The position numbers and the translations under genes are program-made. 64,000 bases of DNA from Membranipora membranacea (Eukaryota; Bryozoa; Gymnolaemata; Cheilostomatida; Membraniporidae). The first letter of the stretch is position 1, and every line of letters starts with the position of its first letter. Shown piece by piece: positions 55,933 to 64,000 of this stretch. Below the pieces are notes generated by a model. That model was not told where the DNA came from, made no database searches, and worked only from the letters and a program-made list of their open reading frames with translations. Location of the stretch: the NCBI GenBank assembly GCA_914767715.1, contig OU612065.1, positions 37,572,001-37,636,000 on the forward strand. Reading direction: 5' to 3'.

Positions 55933-58813
55933 TCTAAGCGTAAGAAATCAAGCATCAATAAACTCGTCTTACATTTATGAACAAAGTCTCTGCTACCATA
56001 ACCGCATATGGAATACTATTAGCTCCCTATCTGAGATGAAGCCTGCATCCAGCAACAATTTGAGACTTCTACATCACAACGTAAGGTTATTATATAAAAA
56101 GATGTTTTATTATGAAAGCCTCAATCTTTTTAAGTCAACCGACATTTTTTCTGTTTCTGAAACATGGCTCACTCCTGATATTCCAGATAGTCTTGTTGAC
56201 TTGCCTGGATTCTCAATAGCTAGATGTGACAGAAAATCTACAACCAAAACCCGGGGAGGCGGTGCTGCGCTCTTTGTAAAATCTTCATATAAATTCTCTA
56301 TAATAAGTCAATTAAGTGTTAAACTGTCCAAATTTTGTGACTCGGTTTGGATAAAAATACCTTCCACAAACAACCAACACGGCTACATCATCGGATCAAT
56401 TTATCTTCCCCCTGATGCTAACAAAACCGAATTCATTACAATGATGAGCTCAATTCTACATCAAAACCAATATGTTGGCCATAAGTTTATACTACTAGGA
56501 GATTTTAATATTAATTGGAATTCCTCATCAAACGAAAAAACACATTTAGAGCAGAGCTTCTTGTCTGCAGGGCTATTACAGCAAGTTAATGGGATTTCAT
56601 ACATTAGCCATTTAGGGAGAGAAAGCTTATTAGACCACAACTATGTGAACAGTGACATTAGCATTAATAGTTGCAAGATCCTGACATGCGATAGATCAAT
56701 TTCTGATCACTATGCCACATACTTAGTAATTAATCAACATCATGCTATAAAACAGCCACGCAAACTAATTAGAACCAGAAATATTCACAGCATTAATCAT
56801 GAGGAATTTTATAATGACTGTTCGAAACTTCCACTACTGCAAACAGCAACTGACATGAACAAATCATTGCATCACCGCATGGAAAATATCGAAAACTTTA
56901 TCTCTGACCTGATTGACAAGCATGCTCCAGTTAAAACAAAAAGAGTGCGAGGGGCTAAAAACCAGTGGCTTTTCCCTGATATTCAGCATCTCATTAATTT
57001 AAGAAACAAATTTCACAAGAGGGTATTCAAGGATATACCTAATCCAGCTACAGCGCAAGTCAAACAGTTCAACAAGTTTCGAAACTTTGTTACAAATAAA
57101 ATTAGGAATGCTAAGAAAGACTTTATAAATGACTCGTTATCTAAAGATGAAAAAAGTTTTTTCACCTGCCTGAAATCACTGACAGGAAAGAAGAAATCCT
57201 CTGATCAAATCGAGAAAATTAGCTATCAAAACTCTACCTACACCTCAAACTCTGACAAGGCAAATGCCCTTAATAGATATTTCACCACGGTCGCTGGACA
57301 ATCGGTTTTTATTCCTAAGATCGATCCACAACCTGACCTTTTCCATGGCCCAAGTTTCTCTTTCCCATATGTTGAGAGCGAAACAATCTACAAACTGATA
57401 AAGTCCCTCAAACCAAATAAACGGGGTGGCTTGACCATGTTTCCAGCTTCCCTGTACCAAATTGTTGCAGACCTATTAGCTCTTCCCATAGCCCTGATCA
57501 TTAACGAATGCTACAAGAAATCAATATTCCCTGACTGCCTAAAAACAGCCCTGGTCACCCCACTCTTTAAGAAGGGCGATAAAACAGACCCTTGCAATTA
57601 CAGACCAATTTCCAGTCTGCCAATCATATCAAAGGTGTTTGAGCTAGATATGAAAAATCAAATTATGACCTTTATCAAAACACATGGAATACTCTCAGAT
57701 CGACAATTCGGTTTTCGTAAGCACCATTCTAGTGAACAGTTACTACTTTCTCTTTTACAAAATTGGAGAACAACGCTAGACAACCCTCAACCGAATTTCA
57801 TAGGTGCACTGTCTTTGGACGTACGTAAAGCATTTGACACTATAAATCATGGACAACTCATCCACACCCTAAAGCGACTAAATTTTGCAGAGTCAACAAC
57901 AAAATTATTTACATCCTATCTTTCACATCGAACCCAAATCATGAAAGTTGATCATGATCAGTCCAGTGCACTACCGATTACATGTGGAGTACCCCAAGGA
58001 AGTGTTCTAGGTCCAATCTTATTCAATCTTGCTATCAATGATCTCCTTAACAAGCACAAAACTGCATTCGCTTACGCTGATGACACCGTTATTTACTGCA
58101 CAGCAACAGATACCCATACCTTAATGGATAAATCTGAGTCATTGATGAGAGAAGTATCGAATTGGTATTCAAACAATCTCCTTCAACTCAACTTATCCAA
58201 AACTCAATACTGTATTTTCTCAAATAGGAAAGTAGAAGATTTTTACCAAATCCAAATAAACAATTTGAAAATAGAATCCAAGCATTCACTCAATCTTCTT
58301 GGAGTTATTCTTGATTCAGAACTTAGTTTAACCCCTCAGGCTAATGCCACCGCCTCTAAAGCAAACAAAATGGTCTACTTGTTATCAAAACTAAAAAAAT
58401 ACATGACAGTAGAAAACTCATTGAAGACTTACAAATCACTGATCAGACCTATAGAAGAATACTGCTCATCATTGTACCTTGATGGTTTAGCCAAAAATTC
58501 AGATACATTAGAAAAAGTACAAAATAAAGCAATCAGAATCATAACTTCAGCCCCCAAACAATTTTCTGTCACATCTGGCCGCTTGCTCCTAAATTTACAT
58601 ACTCTCCACAGTAGAAGGAATTTTCTTTTTCACAATTTTGTCAAATCGAGGGTCCATAAAGGCCGTGCATCCAAGCACATACTTCATCTCGTTAGCAAAT
58701 CAAACAGACATACACGATCACTTCGTAGCAACTGTGCAATAATTAAACCCTCATTTAGATCAAACCTAGGCAAATCAGCCTTTTTTAAATATTTTTCATA
58801 CAGTTGTAACTAA
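55925..58813 (+). CDS. LINE ORF2: endonuclease-reverse transcriptase
   Basis: 962 residues. The N-terminal AP-endonuclease domain (about 45-265) has its expected motifs: HHN at 50-52, SET with Glu79, IYLPPD 159-164, GDFNINW 192-198 and SDH 260-262. Reverse transcriptase (about 530-800) has LKTALVTPLFKKGD, NYRPISSLP 558-566, Asp632 in LDVRKAFDTINH, GVPQGSVLGPILFN 688-701 and the YADD catalytic pair Asp719/Asp720. A C-terminal helical region (YCSSLYL and the KVQNKAIRIIT block) is typical of CR1/L2/Jockey-like elements. It nicks the target and copies the RNA in place. All catalytic residues are present. The ATG overlaps the ORF1 stop (ATGGCTAA), suggesting reinitiation. Confidence 0.92.
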   Translation: MANLSVRNQASINSSYIYEQSLCYHNRIWNTISSLSEMKPASSNNLRLLHHNVRLLYKKMFYYESLNLFKSTDIFSVSETWLTPDIPDSLVDLPGFSIARCDRKSTTKTRGGGAALFVKSSYKFSIISQLSVKLSKFCDSVWIKIPSTNNQHGYIIGSIYLPPDANKTEFITMMSSILHQNQYVGHKFILLGDFNINWNSSSNEKTHLEQSFLSAGLLQQVNGISYISHLGRESLLDHNYVNSDISINSCKILTCDRSISDHYATYLVINQHHAIKQPRKLIRTRNIHSINHEEFYNDCSKLPLLQTATDMNKSLHHRMENIENFISDLIDKHAPVKTKRVRGAKNQWLFPDIQHLINLRNKFHKRVFKDIPNPATAQVKQFNKFRNFVTNKIRNAKKDFINDSLSKDEKSFFTCLKSLTGKKKSSDQIEKISYQNSTYTSNSDKANALNRYFTTVAGQSVFIPKIDPQPDLFHGPSFSFPYVESETIYKLIKSLKPNKRGGLTMFPASLYQIVADLLALPIALIINECYKKSIFPDCLKTALVTPLFKKGDKTDPCNYRPISSLPIISKVFELDMKNQIMTFIKTHGILSDRQFGFRKHHSSEQLLLSLLQNWRTTLDNPQPNFIGALSLDVRKAFDTINHGQLIHTLKRLNFAESTTKLFTSYLSHRTQIMKVDHDQSSALPITCGVPQGSVLGPILFNLAINDLLNKHKTAFAYADDTVIYCTATDTHTLMDKSESLMREVSNWYSNNLLQLNLSKTQYCIFSNRKVEDFYQIQINNLKIESKHSLNLLGVILDSELSLTPQANATASKANKMVYLLSKLKKYMTVENSLKTYKSLIRPIEEYCSSLYLDGLAKNSDTLEKVQNKAIRIITSAPKQFSVTSGRLLLNLHTLHSRRNFLFHNFVKSRVHKGRASKHILHLVSKSNRHTRSLRSNCAIIKPSFRSNLGKSAFFKYFSYSCN

Positions 58814-59085
58814 ATCAACCAAGCCTCATGAATCATTATCATTTAATCCCACCTAATGTTGTTAACTTGTATTTTTGTTTGCCACTCTCTGTTTCTTCTT
58901 TTCTTTTTTCATCTTATTCATGCAATTTATGATACCATGCTTTCATTATCCTACACACTATATAGTATGTAACACCCTACCACTTATATCTTTTTATTCA
59001 AGTCATTTTTTGTATCTATGTTAATGTGTATGAGGTCAACAAGTTATTTTTAATTTGCTTTAATTATAAACTTTTAGAAAACCTC

Positions 59086-59107
59086 AATAAATAAATAAAT
59101 AAATAAA
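59086..59107. repeat. (AATA)n tail of the LINE
   Basis: Five to six AATA/TAAA units between ACCTC and the resumed host ATTATAATAG. Confidence 0.85.
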
Positions 59108-59450
59108 ATTATAATAGATAATCATTTTAATGCTGGGTGTGAGGCAGGTTTATTTTCATAGTGACACAGCTATTATCATAAGTTGTGTCAACTTCTAACA
59201 ATGATATATGGATTTGACCATAAACGATTTCAATATATTCTCTCGACCAAAGTGAATTTCAATGAAAATCACAAAAAAATACTACACATTTTCAAGACCT
59301 CAACAAACATGTCGCATAGGTGTAAGAGTGTAGAGAGTGAAATCATCTTTATCACAAATCCTTATTTAATCAACATTGCACATTGCAGTTATGCAGGAAT
59401 ACTTAAAGTCTACTGTGTTATTGTATTCAGCTGGCTGCTATAAAGTGGCA

Positions 59451-61470
59451 TTATTAGATTCTTATCAATTAACCTATTTTAATCGTTATCACTTTTTTTT
59501 GGAATCATATAATATGGGACCAGCTAGGTTCTGGGTAAGACTTATTGACTTGTGAATTCAGTAAAATAAATAGAAGCGCCACTATCATAAATGCCACAAA
59601 ATTCGGGCAACAAGCATGTTATAGTTGTGGTATTTATAAAACTTTTGGATTAGGCACATTCACTTATTTGTGGTTTGTTGGTCACAACCTGGACGTGAGC
59701 TTGGGCCTCTTGCGCTGTGATCGAGCACACTAGCCTCTCTCGGCCACCCATGATTTTCATTGATGTATCTTGGAGATATATGGGTAAAGTAGGCTGTTTT
59801 TTAATTTTAAATTTATTTCAAGCTTTCGTGGCACAAATCAGACAAAAAATATAAATAGCACACTCTCATCTGGTTTTACTACACATACGTGATAGAACAC
59901 AGGGCTGTGATGCAGCTGTTTTTTCTATTTTTTTCAAAACCACATTTTGATAATGATAGATGATATGAGGCATTGGATTGGGTTTTGTATACACATGTGT
60001 TTATCATAAACACACTGCTGTTTATACTAATCTAGTGAAGCCAACACACCAAACACTTTGTTGATTTATCTACGCCGATAAACCATGTAGACCATGTACA
60101 CACTTGCATATATTATTGATGGTTTTAGTTTGCAAAATTTCAAAACTTATGCTACTTGTGCAACAGAATAAATGAATCCTATCTAAAACAAATGACAACC
60201 TTGGTCAACCCAGCACCATCAACTAGAATACTCACACATCGGTCACGATAAGATGAAGAAGGAAGGCTCAATAATTTGTCGGGTTATACGTTTTAGGAGT
60301 GATCGGAAGGATTTGAAGGTCACATCAGCTTCCCTGTATAAAATGCGCAATGGTTTGATCACCGATTGTTTTTTAAGTTGGTATAAGTTCGGCTGGTTGT
60401 ATGACCCTATGACTTCCTCATATGCTTGATCAAATTATGGCAATGATATTACCCTTTCTTCCACAGCTGAGACCCAAGGTAGTAAAATATGCAACCTCAC
60501 AAACCAGATAGTTCTCGAATGGTGAATACAGTAACAGAAACGCATGTTGAACCAATTGCAATGGCAGCGGTAACTATAAATCCTGTTGAAGCAAAGACAT
60601 ATATCTGCTTAATGACCAATCAAGAAGGACTGAACTTCTGTTTTATCAAGCTGTTCATGGCATTCTGCTTAATTTCTCGTAATTTTCGAATACATAATTC
60701 GTTGGAAATTGATCAAGATGTCGATAAAAAAAGGTATTTTGACTGCAAGTCATTGATAACACTAATGCAAGTCCACAAATCAGTATCATAACGTTACCAA
60801 CAATTGAATGCCTCGATGCTAGTGCTTCATATAGTGTTCTGCCTCGGATTATTTAGTCTGTGGGTTTAAAAAAAGTAAGTGGTGTCTATCTTTTCACATA
60901 ATTCTCAAATACTAGAGAGGTTCAAAATTTGGAAATGATGAGAAATATATACATAGCAGATATTATTTTTGGCAACAGATACTAGCAAGTCTCAGCCATA
61001 CAGCCTTCTGGCCGTTCAGCACCACAAATTCCTTTGGTCAGATTGAGATAAAAGTGTCAAAAACCTATATTTGTGACTATGAAGATAAATTATTTTTACA
61101 GCACAGTTGTGACTTTGTAATTAGATTTCCTACCATAAAACGTCAACTGAAATTCGACGTCCTTAGTGGGTAGAACTCCTTTTTTCTGGTTGGCATTTCT
61201 TCAAGTTTAGCCAGCAATTTGTAGTTATTCTCCATAGGACTGAACCATATCATACTGAGTTATATACTCCACATTGAGTTTTACATAAAGATAATTAATG
61301 ACTCTCCCATTGAGATAGTTGGGACTAAATTGATCCCCTGTGTACAATAAAAAGAGGTTGGATCATTGCAACCTATAAAAGAGAGTGGATGTGAAGATCT
61401 GGAATAGCCTACATGAATTCCTTTACGCACTGTGCTTGCTTAGCAGGACCATAATCACCAATAGTTTGTC
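59451..61470. other. Unique sequence, no firm gene
   Basis: An open frame at 60489-60791 (starting MQPHKPDSSRMVNTVTETHV) follows a TATAAAAT at 60336-60343. The frame matches no family I know and lacks support such as conservation in another copy. Nothing else is supportable here. Confidence 0.35.
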
Positions 61471-62500
61471 AAATATTTGTGAACTTTGCTTTGTTCATAG
61501 GGATCTTTATAAAATTCATTGTTAACAAGAGGTCAAAATACATATTGCAGTTTTACAGATACCCTATCTAGTCCTTCACTAGTCTCGAACAGGCTTCTCT
61601 GATTACGAAAAATAGCCTCCATTTCTACCATTGTTGTTACCATTGCCGTTTCCGTTGGTACCTCCTCCTAAGCTACCATCTCTGTTTCCATTATCGTTGG
61701 TTCCGCTGTCTAAGTTTCCGCTAAAGCTTACAGTGTTCTGTCAATTCAATTTCATGGATGCTTTTTTGGAGAATACCTATTTTTCTACCACATCCTGTAT
61801 ATGGCTCATTGCTCAATATTTGGTAACATCATAACCGTTATTTTTATAGATTTTGTAATTGGCAATCTGTTCCACTTCCATATTTGAATTCATCCTTATT
61901 CTGCTGTTGAAACGTAAAAGTATATGATTCCAATGAAATAACATGTCACTAATTTCTAGTTTCCATTCTGGCTTTTTATAGTGATATGTGGTTCTCTTCA
62001 TATTTCAGATCCCTCCGCATTCATTAATTTGGATCATATTTCTTTTTTTTACTTCTTGTTTTCTCATTTTTTGAATTCCTTACAAATACGAAGGCTTTGT
62101 TTATTAGAACAATTAGACTACTCGCAATATTTATAGAACGCCAAAAGCACGTACGAACAGATTTCTTGATAGTTTTCAACCTTTTAGTATTCGTGTATTA
62201 CATAACTGAATGTTCCTATATTTTTGAATTCACAGAGAGCGCTTTAATTGTGCTCTGTCCTTGACATTATTACCGAAATAAGCTCATTCATTCATTTATC
62301 AAACATAAAAATGGGTTTTTCAGATTAAAAATATATTGATAGTAACTTCGATGAAAAACTCAAAAAATTTGTTTATGTGATTAAGTGTTTCATCAAATCG
62401 ACCTCAAATAAAGTCTGCAATATCCATTTCAACTTCTCTACCATGCAGTCACAGTCACAGTCATAATTGTGGTACAGAATGAAATTTCAACATACTATGT
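61471..62500 (-). repeat. Old diverged relative of the B downstream flank
   Basis: Ordered similarity to 10600-11300 and 25985-26500: ATACCCTATCTAGTC, TTGCTCAATA, ATAGATTTTG, then CTTCATATTTCAG and ATTAAAAATATATTGAT followed by AACTTCGATGAAAAA. The 3' part of a peptide gene (61603-61731) sits inside it, at a place where no other unit has one. Confidence 0.6.
61603..61731 (-). pseudogene. Diverged relic of the Gly/Asn-rich peptide gene (3' part)
   Basis: Minus strand. One frame reads SGTNDNGNRDGSLGGGTNG, then NGNGNNNGRNGGYFS and a TAA stop at 61605-61603, followed by AATCAGAGAAGCC as in the B genes. The leader, intron and promoter are absent. It shows the family once had members more diverged than those in the three blocks, or that a fragment was moved. 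Confidence 0.7.
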
Positions 62501-63035
62501 TACTACTGCTTTTTCACAATTTAAGATGATTGAACCTAATAGTGACATTCAATACTTATTATAACTAACCAAATGCATGAGCAACGGAAGAAGAAAGCCA
62601 AAATAAGCTGATATTCAGAGTACAAATCTGAGGCGGTATCTTCATCCAGAGTTAAGGTGCAAAATAAGAACTTTGAGTACTTTGACAAATGTTTCTTGTA
62701 CAGTTTGTCATGCTGATTGCTAATTGCTGACTTATAATTGTAAAAAATGCTGCCTGCAAGAGTGAAAGAGATAAAGGAACTGATCTGATTGTTACAAAAC
62801 ATCAAACATTTGAAAGAGCATGTCATGATAAGTGGATCAACAAGTTTTCATTGGTCTGCTATCATAAAGAGAGATGCGGCCAAAAAAGGTTGCAGCACCG
62901 CCTGTATATAACCATCATTCAAGCGAAAACTAATTTTCTAATCCTGCTTGGCGTTTCGAAAACTGGCTCGGAAATTATCAGATCTATATGAACATCTAGG
63001 CTGCAGCAAAATTTAAAATTGATTTTGCTTTAGTT
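62501..63035. other. No gene seen
   Basis: An open frame on the minus strand (62826-62536) has no recognisable domain and no splice or promoter support. Confidence 0.4.
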
Positions 63036-63210
63036 ATGGTTATAATATAACCAGTTGATATAATACAATGCAGTTGTATTATATACAGATTGTATTATTT
63101 TGTTATTATTAATCTATAATTGTATTATGATATACAGGACTGTATAATATACAGTTGTATTATTGTACAGATATAACACAATAATAATATAATACAGTTG
63201 ATATAAGTGG
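63036..63210. repeat. AT-rich imperfect repeat of ATACAGTTGTATTA-type units
   Basis: Repeated and inverted variants of GTTGTATTAT, ATACAG and GTTGATATAA (at 63053, 63070, 63090, 63143 and 63199), able to fold on themselves. No coding content. Confidence 0.7.
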
Positions 63211-63559
63211 GTATTCCACATCAGTTTTTCACGAATTGCGCACCATCGAATGCCCAAAAACACCTTAAAAAGCCCCTCAAATTGGCTGTTTTTGGCACTG
63301 TGTGGTGCGAGCTCAGAGAAATCTGCTACAAAATGCCAAATTCCGTTGGTATTTCCTGTTAGTACTATGTAGCGGCTTCGTATTTGATAACTTTCAAAAA
63401 AAAAAAGATTTCTGGCCTAAGTAATGGCAGCATGTCTGGCGATATGGAAAAATGATGCAAAATATATCTACCTTAGATGCTCTGTGATTATCTTGATTAA
63501 TTTTTTATACTGCTGAAAATTGGGATGTGTGTCATTTGAATACCACTTACTCAATCTAT

Positions 63560-63850
63560 CTCAAATCGCTCACACACATTAATATGTGACGTAAAAAAGC
63601 CACTATGGGCTCAAAATATATTATTTGCAACCAAAAACTACATGCACAATGTAAATGCATAATATCTCTAAGAATAATTATGACTTGTTTTGAAATTTCT
63701 AGCAATCAAAATATTAGATCAGCCATCCACTTTGCTAAAAACAGCCTAATTGGCCTCATTTCCTTGATAAAATGACGTAACGTCATCCAGTACAATTTTT
63801 ATGAGCTCTTAGCGATCAGTAGCTTGGCAGCTTTCCAAAGAGTGGAGAAA
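63560..63850. repeat. Old dispersed repeat, second copy
   Basis: Diverged relative of 4790-5060 in the same orientation. Contains the perfect palindrome ATGACGTAACGTCAT at about 63773-63787, where the other copy has ATGACACAACGTCAA. Confidence 0.55.
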
Positions 63851-63911
63851 AATATAATATCTGTCCAAAGAAGAGTAAATAGCCGTCCAGAGGAAAATAA
63901 TACATCCATTT

Positions 63912-64000
63912 GGAGAATCGGAGTGAAATATTATATCCCCTCGGAGAATCAGAGTGAAATATTATATCCCTTCGGAGAATCGGAGTGAAATATTATATCC
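63912..64000. repeat. 31-base tandem repeat, cut by window end
   Basis: GGAGAATC begins at 63912, 63943 and 63974, giving three units of 31 bases (each GGAGAATC, GAGTGAAATATTATATCC, then a short CCTC or CTTC). The array continues off the window. Confidence 0.9.

Larger units (their letters stand above)
54564..59104 (+). mobile_element. Full-length non-LTR retrotransposon (LINE), both ORFs intact
   Basis: Borders are fixed by comparison with uninterrupted sister units: host CTGAATAATA ends at 54563 and AAATTATAATAG resumes at about 59105. It has a short 5' UTR (about 22 bases), ORF1 54586-55932, ORF2 55925-58813, a 3' UTR of about 270 bases, and a simple tail of AATA units (59086-59107). A simple-repeat tail in place of poly(A), together with AP-type endonuclease and reverse transcriptase, suggests the CR1/L2/Jockey-related group. 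A target duplication cannot be told from the tail. No frameshift or stop interrupts it, so the insertion is young. Confidence 0.9.
52070..59450 (-). repeat. Inverted type-A unit, block 3 right arm, split by a LINE
   Basis: 52070-54563 and 59105-59450 together are the reverse complement of about 42110-45530. The two parts are contiguous in every other unit (CTGAATAATAAAATTATAATAG near 14295 and the mirror near 22920), so the interruption is the retrotransposon at 54564-59104. The A promoter and gene A6 lie in the first part. Confidence 0.85.

Noticed and set aside
54550-59120. A defined target-site duplication for the LINE
   Set aside because: The left flank (AATAATA) cannot be separated from the AATA tail on the right, so no duplication length can be claimed.
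1-59450. Assembly artefact as explanation for the mirrored units
   Set aside because: Copies differ by many substitutions, indels, a LINE insertion and distinct gene lesions, so simple duplicated assembly of one locus is unlikely. Mis-joined haplotypes at individual borders remain possible.
1-64000. CRISPR arrays, tRNA, rRNA, bacterial promoters or ribosome binding sites
   Set aside because: None seen; repeats here are tandem microsatellites or dispersed units without CRISPR spacing, and the gene structure is eukaryotic.

Overview
This window is AT-rich animal (metazoan) nuclear DNA. Spliceosomal introns with GT/AG borders, TATA-box promoters, AATAAA polyadenylation signals, long microsatellites and four eukaryotic transposon classes (P-type/THAP9-like, hAT, PIF/Harbinger and a non-LTR retrotransposon) all point that way. 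I see no operon, CRISPR array, rRNA or tRNA. The species cannot be named from the sequence alone.

The dominant content is a multicopy family of tiny secreted-peptide genes inside repeatedly duplicated and inverted units. Each type-A gene has a TATA box, a 5'-UTR exon, a roughly 250-base intron and one coding exon. The exon encodes a 73-residue precursor: a hydrophobic signal peptide followed by about 56 residues of Gly/Asn/Ser low complexity with one cysteine and an SRGYVS-like tail. There are six A copies: four intact (3530+, 12821-, 30273-, 44061+), one frameshifted (24567+) and one with a lost stop (53141-). Three type-B relatives (5956+, 27873-, 48613+) are each broken differently, and a more distant relic lies at 61.6 kb. 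I recognise no named family. The closest analogy in organisation, by inference only, is a clustered, microsatellite-flanked invertebrate effector family.

Layout: 1-7843 is an A+B unit on +. 7844-10470 is a spacer with a degraded hAT transposase. 10470-14760 is an inverted A unit. 14.8-15.7 kb is a P-type transposase relic. 18.3-22.6 kb is a decayed Harbinger element with transposase and Myb-like accessory genes. 22.6-25.0 kb is A on +. 25.4-33.8 kb is an inverted B+A unit, near mirror image of 1-7843. 33.8-38.5 kb is mostly unique, with one possible Cys-rich exon. 38.5-42.1 kb is a second Harbinger copy in direct orientation. 42.1-45.5 kb is A on +, 45.9-47.5 kb a degenerate unit, and 47.7-51.9 kb B on +. 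52.1-59.45 kb is A on -, interrupted by a 4.5-kb LINE with both ORFs intact. 59.5-64 kb is mostly unique with old repeats.

The recurring pattern is three blocks of A(+) - B - A(-): two convergent A genes flanking one B gene, with the B segment inverted in the middle block. Blocks two and three are also a tandem duplication of about 20 kb that carried the Harbinger element along. A short palindromic motif (TGACATC-3nt-GATGTCA plus flank) recurs upstream of the gene copies and in several unrelated contexts. ORF1 of the LINE starts with an RNase H1-type hybrid-binding (viroplasmin-like) domain, which is unusual.
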